DNA of 64,000 nucleotides from Jejuia rubra (GTDB lineage: Bacteria; Bacteroidota; Bacteroidia; Flavobacteriales; Flavobacteriaceae): positions 62,001 through 126,000 of the forward strand of contig NZ_JBHULY010000025.1 in assembly GCF_042684665.1 (NCBI RefSeq). The letters are read 5' to 3'. Each line of letters opens with the position of its first letter. The stretch's first letter is position 1. The position numbers were made by a program, and so were the translations under genes. The notes under the pieces were generated by a model. That model had not been told where the DNA came from, did not search any database, and saw only the letters and a list, made by a program, of their open reading frames with translations. Positions 26,402 through 37,700 of this stretch are shown here, piece by piece.

Positions 26402-26443
26402 AAACTTGAAACTTGAAACTTTGAACTTGAAACTTTAAACTCG
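26402..26443 (+). repeat. Six in-phase heptamer tandem repeats upstream of obgE
   Basis: Six consecutive 7-base units (AAACTTG, AAACTTG, AAACTTT, GAACTTG, AAACTTT, AAACTCG) fill the short gap between hpt-adk and obgE and end three bases before the obgE ATG. Confidence 0.85.
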
Positions 26444-26446
26444 AAT

Positions 26447-27445
26447 ATGACCGAAGGAAATTTTGTCGATTACGTAAAAATGTATGTGGCTTCCGGAAAA
26501 GGAGGACAGGGTTCTGCACATTTACATCGAGAAAAATATATTGCTAAAGGAGGCCCAGACGGAGGTGATGGTGGTCGTGGTGGGCATGTCATTATTCACG
26601 GGAATTCGAATCTGTGGACACTTCATCATTTAAAATTCAAAAAGCATATACGCGCTGGTCATGGAGAGCATGGTAGCAGTAGCCGAAGCACTGGAGCCGA
26701 TGGCGAAGATGCGTATATTGATGTCCCCTTGGGCACGGTGGTTAGGGATACTGAAACCAATAATGTCATCTTTGAAATAACCGAACACGGTGAGGAAAAA
26801 ATTATTGTAGAGGGCGGTAAAGGCGGCCTGGGTAATTGGCACTTTAAATCCTCGACTAACCAAACACCGCGCTATGCGCAACCCGGCCTGCCCATGGAAG
26901 AAAAATACATTACCATGGAGCTTAAAGTGTTGGCTGATGTTGGGTTAGTGGGGTTCCCTAACGCAGGAAAATCAACATTGCTTTCTGTGATTACTTCTGC
27001 CAAACCAAAAATTGCCGATTACGAGTTTACTACTTTAAAGCCTAATTTGGGCATTGTGGAGTATCGCGATTTTCAAACGTTTGTAATGGCCGATATTCCC
27101 GGGATTATTGAAGGTGCGGCTGAAGGCAAAGGTTTGGGTCATTATTTTTTGCGCCATATCGAACGTAATTCCGTCCTGTTGTTTCTTATTCCTGCCGATG
27201 CCGATGATATTAAAAAGCAATACGATATCCTTTTGGATGAATTACGAAGGTATAACCCTGAAATGTTGGACAAAGATCGATTGATAGCCATTTCAAAAAG
27301 TGATATGCTGGATGATGAGTTAAAGCAAGAGCTTAAGGCTGAACTGGATAATGAAATCCCTATTCCATATTTATTTATTTCTTCAGTGGCCCAAAAAGGT
27401 ATTACCGAACTGAAAGATAAGTTATGGAAAATGTTGAACGATTAA
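26447..27445 (+). CDS. obgE: GTPase ObgE
   Basis: A 332-residue ribosome-associated GTPase. The N-terminal Obg domain is glycine-rich (GKGGQGSAHLHREKYIAKGG, then GGDGGRGG). The G domain has G1 GFPNAGKST, G3 DIPGIIEGAAEGKGLG and a SKSD-type G4 (ISKSDML). Length is normal; there is no long C-terminal extension. It binds the 50S subunit during assembly and links to growth control. The start MTEGNFVDYVKM at 26447 is the family's usual N-terminus and directly follows the heptamer array. Confidence 0.96.
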   Translation: MTEGNFVDYVKMYVASGKGGQGSAHLHREKYIAKGGPDGGDGGRGGHVIIHGNSNLWTLHHLKFKKHIRAGHGEHGSSSRSTGADGEDAYIDVPLGTVVRDTETNNVIFEITEHGEEKIIVEGGKGGLGNWHFKSSTNQTPRYAQPGLPMEEKYITMELKVLADVGLVGFPNAGKSTLLSVITSAKPKIADYEFTTLKPNLGIVEYRDFQTFVMADIPGIIEGAAEGKGLGHYFLRHIERNSVLLFLIPADADDIKKQYDILLDELRRYNPEMLDKDRLIAISKSDMLDDELKQELKAELDNEIPIPYLFISSVAQKGITELKDKLWKMLND

Positions 27446-27501
27446 TTGCCCTGAATTTTATTTCAAGCATTTTTTTCGTTTTTTTACAATAAAGTTTTCG
27501 G

Positions 27502-28224
27502 ATGAAACAGTACCTGAAAAACATTGTAGAAATTAACGACAATAAAAAGAGTAGATATTTTGCTTTCTTTATTCAGGGGCTTATTTTAATATCCGTTATC
27601 ACATTTTCTGTTGAAACCATTCCCAATTTAAAACCGCGAACAAAAACCATACTTCAAATTATTGAATGGTTTAGCGTTATTATATTTTCTGTTGAATATC
27701 TATTGAGAATTTATGTAGCAGACAGTAAACCAAAGTTCATTTTTAGCTTTTTTGGCATTATCGATTTTCTCGCTATTTTGCCCTTTTATCTGTCTTTTGG
27801 TGTAGATCTACGTTCGTTACGAGCTTTGCGTTTTCTTAGGCTTTTTAGAATATTCAAACTGGTACGCTACAATAGGGCGATGAATCATTTTACTACAGCA
27901 ATAAAATCTGCCAAGGAAGAGATTTTCCTCTTTTTGTTTATTACCTTGATACTAATTTATTTTTCGGCTGTGGGTATTTATTATTTTGAAAATAAAGCGC
28001 AGCCCGAACATTTTTCGTCCATATTTGATAGTTTGTGGTGGGCGATAATTACATTAACGACGGTAGGTTATGGTGATGTTTATCCGATTACCGTTGGAGG
28101 CAAAGTATTTACTTTTATTATTTTGATGATTGGCTTGGGCATTGTGGCCATTCCAACTGGAATTATTTATTCGGCATTGACAAAGTCTGTGGATAAAAAT
28201 CAACATACTACAGAGGAAAACTAG
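27502..28224 (+). CDS. Voltage-gated-type potassium channel
   Basis: A 240-residue ion channel with six transmembrane segments. The S4-like helix carries regularly spaced arginines (LRALRFLRLFRIFKLVR), and the pore has the selectivity filter TTVGYGD in ITLTTVGYGDVYP. It should form a tetrameric K+ channel in the inner membrane. The pore follows an S5 with FLFLFITLILIYFSAVG. It starts 56 bases after obgE, and the neighbours do not indicate a specific partner. A repeat cluster lies downstream. Confidence 0.9.
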   Translation: MKQYLKNIVEINDNKKSRYFAFFIQGLILISVITFSVETIPNLKPRTKTILQIIEWFSVIIFSVEYLLRIYVADSKPKFIFSFFGIIDFLAILPFYLSFGVDLRSLRALRFLRLFRIFKLVRYNRAMNHFTTAIKSAKEEIFLFLFITLILIYFSAVGIYYFENKAQPEHFSSIFDSLWWAIITLTTVGYGDVYPITVGGKVFTFIILMIGLGIVAIPTGIIYSALTKSVDKNQHTTEEN

Positions 28225-28241
28225 TAGAGGATTTAGGTTTC

Positions 28242-28319
28242 CTGCAAGGTCTTTAAGACCTTGTAGGTGTGAGCCCCGAAGTTGAAAAGACCTACAAGGT
28301 TAACAAAACCTTGCAGGTC
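28242..28319. repeat. Pair of CAAGGT/ACCTTG palindromes
   Basis: Two adjacent hairpins, CTGCAAGGTCTTTAAGACC... and GACCTACAAGGTTAAC..., share the core of the 31-base palindrome at 18119. They lie between the channel gene and the DUF4136 lipoprotein gene and are the second locus of this family. Confidence 0.75.
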
Positions 28320-28396
28320 GAGGAGAATTAACAATGAACTGGTAAAAGCTCTTGGAATAATTTTTGATTACATTTATTAGTGAAAAATCAATAGTT

Positions 28397-28921
28397 ATGA
28401 AATACGTTCTATCCATACTCATCACACTTTTCTTAATGTCTTGCGCACCAATTTATGTGAATTATGATTACGAAAAGACAGCTGATTTTTCAAAATATAA
28501 AACCTACCAATACTTCGGGGATATGGATACGGGCTTAAGTGAATTGGACGCCAAACGCTTGTTGGACGTTCTGGATGAAAGGTTGAAAGCGAATGGTTTC
28601 AGTATTTCTGAGCATCCAGATTTTCTCATTGACATCAAAAGTGTAGAATATCAAAATCCACAGCGGGAAACGGTTGGCGTTGGTGTCGGCGGTGGAGGTG
28701 GTAATGTTGGTGGTGGTATTTCTATTGGCATCCCAGTTGGACAAGGCAGTATGACTCGGGAAATTGTGTTTGATTTTGTGGACAGCTCAAATAACCAATT
28801 GTTTTGGCAGGCCAAAAGCGAATCCAATTTTAATCTTAAAAGCACTCCGGAAAAAAGAGAGGCTCGTTTTATGGCGATTGTAGAAAAGGTGCTTAAAAAG
28901 TATCCGCCTAAATCTAAATAA
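28397..28921 (+). CDS. DUF4136 lipoprotein
   Basis: A lipoprotein of about 174 residues, starting MKYVLSILITLFLMSCAP with lipobox LMSC. I start it at the ATG at 28397 rather than an upstream TTG, because this places the signal peptide at the N-terminus. The domain (YDYEKTADFSKYKTYQYF near the start, later a glycine-rich GVGVGGGGGNVGGG stretch, and IVFDFVDSSNNQLFWQAKSES) matches DUF4136, found in outer-membrane lipoproteins of Bacteroidota. The function of the domain is not known. It is attached to the envelope by acylation of the Cys. Confidence 0.85.
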   Translation: MKYVLSILITLFLMSCAPIYVNYDYEKTADFSKYKTYQYFGDMDTGLSELDAKRLLDVLDERLKANGFSISEHPDFLIDIKSVEYQNPQRETVGVGVGGGGGNVGGGISIGIPVGQGSMTREIVFDFVDSSNNQLFWQAKSESNFNLKSTPEKREARFMAIVEKVLKKYPPKSK

Positions 28922-28974
28922 TTCAATCTATATTTTCCATTAGTTTCGTAGCTTTACTTCAAAAGATAAAATTC

Positions 28975-29700
28975 ATGAATGCAATTCAAAATAAAGTCGC
29001 TTTAATCACTGGAGGTTCAAAGGGCATTGGTTATGGCATTGCCGAAGCTTTAATGCAAAAAGGCGTTAATGTGGGCATTACGAGTAGGAGTGAAGCATCT
29101 GCCAACGAAGCTTCAAACCAATTAAATAAAGATAGTGCTTCAAGCGCAAAGGCAGTCGGAATACAAGCCGATGTTCGGGATTTTGAAAGTCAGCAGGAGG
29201 CCGTTTCCAAAGTTTTGGAGCATTACGGTAAACTAGATGTTTTGATTGCTAATGCCGGTTTGGGGCGTTTTGGAAGTATCGAGGATTTGTCTGTTCAGGA
29301 ATGGAACGAAGTGATTGATACCAACCTCACGGGAGTTTTCTATTCTATTAAAGCAGGGGTGGAGGCCTTAAAACAATCCCAAGGTTATTTTATTACGATT
29401 TCAAGTTTAGCGGGTACCAATTTTTTTGCTGGGGGTTCGGCCTACAATGCCAGCAAATTTGGGGTTACCGGGTTTACGCAAGCTGTCATGCTGGATTTGC
29501 GGCAGAAGGGCGTGAAAGTGAGCACAATAATGCCCGGATCAGTTTCTACATTCTTCAATGGAAATGAACCCGCTGAGAAGGACGCATGGAAAATTCAAAT
29601 TGAGGACATCGGGAAATTGGTTGTGGATTTACTGGAAATGCATCCACGTACATTACCAAGTAAAATTGAGGTGAGGCCAACTGCGCCACCTTCAAAGTAG
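28975..29700 (+). CDS. Short-chain dehydrogenase/reductase (SDR)
   Basis: A 241-residue classical SDR. The Rossmann motif is GGSKGIGYGIA, then NAGLGR; the catalytic Ser lies in ISSLAG and Tyr/Lys in YNASK. It uses NAD(P)(H) on an unknown alcohol or ketone. Length and motif order are typical. Its stop is separated by a single base from the end of the convergent M64 gene. Confidence 0.92.
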   Translation: MNAIQNKVALITGGSKGIGYGIAEALMQKGVNVGITSRSEASANEASNQLNKDSASSAKAVGIQADVRDFESQQEAVSKVLEHYGKLDVLIANAGLGRFGSIEDLSVQEWNEVIDTNLTGVFYSIKAGVEALKQSQGYFITISSLAGTNFFAGGSAYNASKFGVTGFTQAVMLDLRQKGVKVSTIMPGSVSTFFNGNEPAEKDAWKIQIEDIGKLVVDLLEMHPRTLPSKIEVRPTAPPSK

Positions 29701-29701
29701 A

Positions 29702-31138
29702 TTATTGTTTTACGAATTCTTTGCTGTCGATTAAGGCGTTGTTCGCATAAAAATTAATCAGGTAAATCCCTTGGCTCAAATCGTCAACAATAACCCTTTC
29801 TCCCGAAACATTCGAAATTCGAAATTTCTTTATTGTTTTGCCCTCCAAACTTAGGATGTCAACTTTGAGTTCTTCTGTATTGGCACCTTCCACTTTTAAA
29901 TTTAGGATACTGGAAACCGGATTGGGGTAAAGCGAAATTGAGTAATCAGCTCTTTCACTTTGAATATCCTCGATACCCAACGACGAATAATTAATGGTCC
30001 AGGTTACCGTATAAACATGAGAGGACATATCATGGTTATCTACTTTTAGCAAAGATGAATCGTCATGAACAACAACGGTTAGGGTATTTGTGCCTTCAGT
30101 TAAGTCCGTGGAGGTAAGAGAAATATCGTCAACATCATTGGCAAAATTCGATCCGTTTAACGTCCACTGACTTGTTAAAGTATTTGGAATGGGTTTAATT
30201 AAGGTTAGTTCCACGTCTAAAGGTAAGGTGGGATTGTTCACTGTGATATTATTTGGAGTGAAAGCTTCAATTGGGGACACTAAATCATGAATTTTTTCAA
30301 TCATTCCTTCTTTACATACTGCACAAAAATCCCAATCTACCCTTCTCATTTTACAACTTTGGTGTGGCCTGTACCAGGGCTTGGGGTTGCCATCATCGTC
30401 CTCGTGTTGATATATCCCAACACCGTCTATGCCTATCCAATTTTTCCATTTAACCAAGTTCGGGTCAGTTTCTTGTGTCATGTTGATACCTTCAACCGCT
30501 AAGGTTTCATCTATAGGAAAATATTCGTCTATTAATGAGAACAGAGAATGCGCCATTTCGTGCATGGCTACATCGGGGGCATAAAATCCCGAGTAACTCA
30601 TAGCAAAATTCCCCCCGCTACCTCCATACTCATCAGAATTCACAAGAAGTACAACAGCATCGTATTCCGGTAGGTTGTCAGCCAAAACCATCATTATTTT
30701 GGCCTCTGTATTGTTCGCATTGGCGCCATCAATTTCGTAATATAATAATCTATGGAACCCAAAGGAATCATAGGTGGCATTAAAATAGGTATCCACGGTT
30801 TGTATTGGAACTGCTGGTGAAATGGTAGATTCCAAAGGGTCTGTGCTCGTCCCTGGGTGGTCTGCTCCACTTTCGTTGGAAGGTACTTTTATGGCAAAAA
30901 CATTAAAATAATCCGCATATTCTGAAAATGGGGATTCCAAAAACATGTCGTTGCTAACTTTTGAGGCATCTGTTATGAACTGGTTGAGTTCACTACTTTG
31001 GTAACCTTCACTTATGATAACTAGATTAATGCGCTTATCTTTCGATCCCGAAAGTTTAAGGGTTTCCACATCAAAAACCTGTGCCGAAATCAAATTCAAG
31101 CTGCACAGGAAAACTAAAAAAAGTAGATGCCGCTTCAT
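29702..31138 (-). CDS. M64-type metallopeptidase with T9SS type A sorting domain
   Basis: A 478-residue secreted protease. The signal peptide (to about SAQ, residue 20) leads into a catalytic domain with HEMAH (H193, E194, H197) followed by SLIDEY, fitting the M64 (IgA-peptidase-like) pattern. A beta-sandwich region (about 285-375) precedes a C-terminal T9SS type A sorting domain (SLYPNPVSSILNLKVEG, then GIYLINFYANNALIDSKEFVKQ). It should be exported to the surface or medium. Its ATG overlaps the stop of the upstream lipoprotein gene by four bases (ATGA), so the two are co-translated. Confidence 0.88.
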   Translation of the reverse strand: MKRHLLFLVFLCSLNLISAQVFDVETLKLSGSKDKRINLVIISEGYQSSELNQFITDASKVSNDMFLESPFSEYADYFNVFAIKVPSNESGADHPGTSTDPLESTISPAVPIQTVDTYFNATYDSFGFHRLLYYEIDGANANNTEAKIMMVLADNLPEYDAVVLLVNSDEYGGSGGNFAMSYSGFYAPDVAMHEMAHSLFSLIDEYFPIDETLAVEGINMTQETDPNLVKWKNWIGIDGVGIYQHEDDDGNPKPWYRPHQSCKMRRVDWDFCAVCKEGMIEKIHDLVSPIEAFTPNNITVNNPTLPLDVELTLIKPIPNTLTSQWTLNGSNFANDVDDISLTSTDLTEGTNTLTVVVHDDSSLLKVDNHDMSSHVYTVTWTINYSSLGIEDIQSERADYSISLYPNPVSSILNLKVEGANTEELKVDILSLEGKTIKKFRISNVSGERVIVDDLSQGIYLINFYANNALIDSKEFVKQ

Positions 31139-31641
31139 AGGGACTTCACTTTAGAAAGTAAAAAATAGTTTTCGGTAGTATTATCTCCTATGGCAATATA
31201 CCTTGTCTCAGGGTTTAATTGCAACCTTATGGAAAAGTACGCGCTATCCGACTCAATTTGGGCAACTTTAAAACTTCGGGATTCGCCGAGGTATTCCACA
31301 CGTTTATGCAGTGGATCTTCAATAACAATTTTGGATATCACGGAGGATTTATTCTTAAGTTGATAACAAATCAAATCGTTTTGGGTTATATTGTTTTTAA
31401 ATTTCCCGCCTTTAATTTTGCCTTCTACTTTTTTAGAACTAAGGAGTTTGACAGTTTTTATCCCGTTTGAATTTTGGGCAATACTATAATTCAAAAAAAT
31501 GAGTTGAGGAGGTTGTTCTATTGTGGTATTTGTATTTGCTGAAGATTTGATTTTGGGGCCACAGGACAACAATAAGAATGCAACCCAAAGCATTATCAAT
31601 GGCTTGGCTGTATTAATGGTTTTGGGGCGTCCGCAATACAT
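31135..31641 (-). CDS. Lipoprotein of unknown function coupled to the M64 peptidase gene
   Basis: A 168-residue protein whose signal ends in the lipobox LLSC (MLWVAFLLLSCGP). The start at 31641 gives a long N-terminal part, and an ATG at codon 17 (31593) would place the signal peptide at the very start. The mature part has alternating polar and hydrophobic stretches (LNYSIAQNSNGIKTVKLL, IRLQLNPETRYIAIG) but no family I recognise. Because it overlaps the M64 gene by four bases, it may be a partner, inhibitor or envelope anchor of that peptidase. That is an inference from gene order only. Confidence 0.65.
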   Translation of the reverse strand: MYCGRPKTINTAKPLIMLWVAFLLLSCGPKIKSSANTNTTIEQPPQLIFLNYSIAQNSNGIKTVKLLSSKKVEGKIKGGKFKNNITQNDLICYQLKNKSSVISKIVIEDPLHKRVEYLGESRSFKVAQIESDSAYFSIRLQLNPETRYIAIGDNTTENYFLLSKVKSL

Positions 31642-31745
31642 GTCTCTTTAAATAAGCAACTTAAAAATGAATTACAAAGTTAATAAAATAAAAAAAGAGC
31701 TGTTGGAGTAGATTTAGTTACGGTTCCTCAAAGGACAAAAAGTCA

Positions 31746-34700
31746 TTACTCCACATCAATTCTATCCCCCTCACTATGGCTACTGAATTCTGGGGCATAC
31801 ATACTTTGAATCGTTGTAATGCCATTGCTCATGTTACCTGAATTGTTCACCCGTAAATCATATTCAAACACGTAAACGCCTTTTGGCAAATAGTCAAAAA
31901 AGAAATTGGTAGAAGCGTCCTTGGTGCTTTCATAATAACCCAAACCGTCTTGCCATTTGTACTGAGAAAATACATTAACAGGTTCTAAGCCAGAAGCTCT
32001 CATGTCTTTCATATGAAGGAATTCCATTGGTCTATCACTTTTTAATTCGATACGTACGCGAACCAAATCTCCAACTTTCAATGTTATGTTTTCCGCTATT
32101 TCTGAAATTTCCTCACCAGTATCGGTATTCGTTTTTAGGAATAATTTTTTCTTCAAACTTAAAGGTGTTTCAGCAGAAGAAATCTTGTCTAAATCTTCAA
32201 AATACTGCCAATACAAACCGCCCCAAGCTATACCATTTCCTTTTTTGGAGATTTTGACTTCGCCCATCTCTGGAGTGATTTCTGAGGCTGCCCAAGATGT
32301 TTTATAATACCCCGTACCAGCTTCAACTTTTACATTTTCTAATTTTGAAGGCGAAACTTGCTGACCGCCTAAAACCACATCCACCATATCCGTGACTGAT
32401 ATCCAATCACTACCTTGAAGTAAAAGTGCATAAACGGCTTCGGTGGTCGCTTTTGTGGTTTTCCATCGATTGGTTTGTTTGTTTTTGAGTAACCAAATTT
32501 TTAGGTTGTCGATGGTTTCCAGATTCTTCGCTTCGCTCTGAATGACACCTCCAGCTTCAGTAAAAGCTTCAATTAACAAGGCCTGTGTTTCAATTGGGGC
32601 GTGATACCAGTGCCAAGAGTTGGTGTTGGTTTTCCAATACATTCCTAATTCCTCGGAGGAAATACTTGTTTCCTTTAGTGAATTTAAAATTTTTGAAGTT
32701 GTCTTCGCATCTTCATTTCTGTGAGACACCAAGGCCATCACACCTTTGGCGTACAAAGGTCGCTTAAGCCAATACTTTTGAATTTGGGATTGGTAATACT
32801 GCATCACTTCGTCCACTTTTTTCGAGGTTTTAATTTCGGGGAAAAAACTTCGCATATAGAGGTAATGCAATTGGGTATAGCTTAAATGGTCTTTATTTAA
32901 ATCGATTTTTGAATTGTATTTTCGGATGTCTTTGTATTCTTTTAGGAATTGTTCATCAAGATAGTTGATGGCTTTTGAAATCATAGATTCTTCGCTATCG
33001 CTCTGAATGACATTGAGTTTTTTTAGATGTCCGAATCCCGCAATAATATGTTGCGTGATGTAACGGTTCTCACGTCCACCTTTGAACCACGCCCAAGCCC
33101 CCGAAGGCATTTGATTGGCTTTTAATTTGTTCAAAGCGGATTGCAATTCATTGTTCATTTTATTCAAATCGAATAACAAGGCGATACGTTTTTTCTGCTC
33201 CGTTTCACTTTGTGCATCACGAAGCCAGGGAGTTTCCTGGATTAAAATGGATTTCAATTCCTGATTTTTTTCCAAATTTGAAATGAGAGCATCCGAGTTT
33301 CTCCATTGATTGAATACTTCTTGAATCCTTGGATTGGAATTCGCAATATGGCTCGCTAAAGCATTGGCATAATATCTTGAAAAGGTTTGCTCATTACAGT
33401 CGTGTGGATATTCCATTAAATAGGGCAGGGCCTGCACTGCATACCATGCCGGGTTGGAGGTCATTTCTAAAGTGAGTTTATGGTGCTTTAACGTGGATGA
33501 GGTATTGGTTTTCAACTTATCCAAAGTAAAAGTTCGGGTTTCATTACTTTTCACCCACATGGGTAAGGTTTCCGTAACCAACATCCTATTGGAGAGCACG
33601 GGCAACGCATTTTGTTCACCGTCACTAAAATCACCTGCTTTGGCTAGGATTTTATATTGTACGGCTTGTACGTTGTCTGGAATAGATAAACTCCAAGATA
33701 CTTGGGTGTTGGCTTTTGCATGAACTGAGAATGGCTTGGTGGCTGAGGTACTCGAAGCCTCATTTTGATTTGCTTTACTGCTGTCAGTGTCTTCGAGAGC
33801 CTCAGACACCAGTTCAGTCGTTATGTCTTCCCCTGAAATCGCATCCGTTAGAATCAATTTAGCTTCACCTGAAAGTGCCTTTTCTGAAAGGTTTGCAATT
33901 TTCGTGCTGATGGTAATTTGGTCACCTTCACGTAAAAATCTTGGGGCGTTGGGCATAACCATCAATTCCTTTTGGGTGACTGCGGTTAAGCTTTTTGTAG
34001 CACTTTCCAAGGTTTTGGTGTGCGCCAATAGTTGTAGTTTCCATTGGGTTAAGGCCTCGGGTGTGGTAAAGCTAAAACTCACATTGCCCTCGACATCCGT
34101 TTGCAACTGCGGAAAGAAGAAGGCGGTTTCCTTCAGATTTTTACGGATTTTGATATTGTCGAAGTTTGGTTTTTCTGTTTTGATTGTGGCTCCAGTATTG
34201 ACGGCTTCTTTTTGTTTTACGCCATAACCAACAACCGCACTTTCCTCTAAATCGGCTTCATCGGCTACCATCATAGGTGTAACCACTTCTTCTTCAACTA
34301 TATTTGATTCAACTTGAACTCCTGGAACACTTGCGACTCTGGCATATTGTCTCGATGCCTTAAATCGAGCTATACCACCATTCCCAAAATAAAACCCAAA
34401 CCAATTCCATTGATCATAGCCTTGATTCTTATAATTCAGGCGAAACCTATCTTGGTACACCCTAAAATTCCGTGTGCCAAAACTACGGTTCGCATTGTTG
34501 CTACTGAAGGCATAATAGTTAGGTTGATCAATAGGCCTAAACTGCCATTGATGTGGTTTAAATTGATCTAATGACGCGTCATACATACTGGCCAATAACT
34601 CTGAACTTACCTTATCGCCTTGCGGCCCCTTAATTTTAAACGACCAAGTTTCATCTGTGCCCGGTTGTAATTTGTCCCGAAACGTGAGCGTTTCAATTTC

Positions 34701-37700
34701 TAAATCTGTTTTTGGGTAAGGTACGTTTATACTTTTCGAACCCGATTGGTAACTATTAAACACCCCAAAACTGTAATGCACTACAAAGCCCCCCAAATCA
34801 TTTTCGGTTACTGGAATCGTAATTGTTTTTTTATTATTGTTGAGTTGAATTGCCTCAGTTCGGATGATGTTTTTATCCTTTTCCACCGAAAGGGTAACGG
34901 TTACATTTTGGGCAGATGAACCAATGGTTATTTGAGCCGTGTCACCAATGTTGTAGTTGTTTTTATCCGCAGTAATGGTAAACAATTCGTTGTCGGCAGG
35001 GGCTTTATCGTCGTTGCTAAATACTGTGGTTCGTGTTTCATCTTTTACCAATTGCCCAAACTTGTCTTTGCTTTCTAAAGTGATAAGGTATTGTCCGGAT
35101 GGCCACTTCTTAATCTTGCCTAATTTCAATCTTTTGGAATCACCAGTATCAAAGGGTTTTTTCCAAACCAATTCGCCTTTTTCCCAGTTATTGGGATTGT
35201 GTTCATCGGCATAAGCATCGTGCGGAAATAGGCTTTTAAATTCTTCTTTTGAAAAGGTCTGGTAATCGGGAGCAGGCCATGGGCGTTTTCTCAAAACGTT
35301 TTCAGGGGCTTTCAGTTTGTAGATTTTCACCACACCTTTTGCTGGCACAAATTCACCGTTGAGGTTTTTGGTATCAATGCTCAGTTGGTGGTCTTTTTTG
35401 GTTTTGTCCAAACGGTCGGCCAAACTCAAATTGGCGGTCATCGCATGATAGCCTACATTTACTATGGTAGTTGCGCTTCGGGTTTCACCATTCAAATCGG
35501 TAACATCGGCGGTGATTTCATAATTGAAAATAGGCAGACTAGTTTTGTCTACACTTTGGTCCGGCATGGCCTTAAAGGTAATTTCAAATTCGCCTTTGTC
35601 GTTTGTGACGGTTTCTCCATGTGCAATTTCTTGTGGCTCAGTTTGAAACCAAGGGCGGTACCAAAAATACCAGCGCGGATATTGCACTTTTCTATGTACA
35701 CGATACACCACCTTCGCATCTGTAATATTACTGCCTGCATAGGCCAAAGCATTGCCTTTTACCGTTACTGAGTGGTTGACCTTAAATGTATCGGTTATAG
35801 GATTAAATTTGGTTTCAAATTTTGGACGTTTGTATTCTTCAATAGAGAAGTAATGGTTGTTCCTAATGCCTCTTGTAGTATAAATTTCAATATAGTATTG
35901 ACCGTTAAGCCCATTGTTTGGTAGAATAAACTCCCCTGCAATTGAACCAAAATCATTGGATTCAAAATCCAACTCTGAAACTTTTTCGCCATTGGTATTA
36001 TATAGCGTTGCAAAAACCGTTTCACCCACAAAAGGCTCTGATTTTTGCCCGTCTTTTTTTATTAGAATAGATTTAAAATGCACGGTTTGCCCGGGCCTGT
36101 AAATACTTCTATCGGTAAACAAAAAGGATTTATAATCTACGGTTTCCTTTTTATCCTCATAATATCGGTCCAAATAATAATCGCCAAAATAGGCTACCTC
36201 ATTGGCAAAGGTCACTTTCAGGTTCACATTTCTATACCAATCGTTATGCTTTCCAATTTTGAATTGGCCCAGTTGATCCGAAGTGTAACTCTTGGAATGC
36301 TCAGTTCTCGAGCCACTCTTGTAATACGTCATTCGCACGGAGGCATTCGCAATGGGGCTACCATCGTTTCTATCAATAATTTGGAAGATTTTAAATGCTT
36401 GGGTCTCCGTTTCCACTAAGGCTAGATTGGTAACCTGAACTTGCGCAAAGGTAAATTCGTTTTCATTGTTTTCCCGGGTTGTGGCAACTATCAAATATCT
36501 GCCATTGTCCAATTTAGGAAACAGAACCTCGGTAGTATGTTGCTGATAGTCCCTCTCGTTTTTAAGTTTGTTTTCCCACGACCTTGTGGCATTTAATTTT
36601 TGAATGAACGCCCATTGTTCCTCCTGTCGGTAGGTTTTGCCAAATTTTTCGAGTTCCCGCGGAGATAACTTGTACGCCTTAAAACGTAAAAAGTCTGAGT
36701 TTTTATAGCGCACTAAAACTCGTGCATCCTTTTGAATTGGTAAATAGAATTCGCTGGTTAATCGAAATGTTTGCTGTTCGATTTGCGCTTTTAAAATTCT
36801 GCAGTTTTCGGCACCCTTGCTTTTCGGGAATTTAGCCATAACGCTGTTACAAATCTCGATGGCATCTTTGGCTTTCCATCTATGTTCTTCTTGCCTTTTG
36901 GGAATGTAATTTTTGCCTTGTTCGTAGTATTTCGAAGCGATTTCAAAATTGTATAATCCTGAAACAGCATCATTTTGCAAACGGACACTTTCAGATTTTA
37001 AAGTTTCTAATAAAATCTCACCTTTATCGGCAAAGGTGGCATGTTGATGTACAAATTTTATACGTTCGATATTGACATTTGCCAATGCCTCTGGTACTTC
37101 GTCATTTAAATGAAATCTAATTAAACTCTGATATATTTTTAGGGCATTCAATTGCAATGAAGTTGTATCTTCTGAATTGATTTCCAGAGAAGAAAACGTT
37201 TTGGCGTCCGCCAAAAACTTTGGATCATCAATTTCAAATTTATAAGATGGCTTTGTGATGTGGGTTTCATCCGTTTTGTAAAATTGAAGCGCATTATGGC
37301 TTAAAAAATCAAAAAGTGTCGGACGGTAAATTTTTGAATCTTTTTGCTCGTGAAGCAATGTGTCGTATGTGCTCAAATCCTCCTGCTGGAGCATCAAACC
37401 ATTTCCCAAAGACTTTTGAAAATGCAGATGAATTTCTTCAAAAAGTGTTTGCAGATCCCATGTTCTAAAATCATCATTGGGCATTGAGGCTCTCGAAATG
37501 CCAGAGTTGCCTTCTGTGGTGTCTTCGAGAACCTCAGACACCTTACTGCGGTTGTAAAACCTCCATCGGTTTTGCTGAAAATATTGCCAGTAAAGATTGG
37601 CTACTATGCTTTCCAAGATATTTTTGACAGGAAATTTGCTCGAAGCAATATCTTGTTCAAGCCCCTTAATAATGTTCAATTGCGCATCTTCCTCCAAAAC

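Noticed and set aside
33454..34227. Plus-strand genes overlapping the alpha-2-macroglobulin gene
   Set aside because: They are low-quality antisense frames of a clearly coding minus-strand gene.
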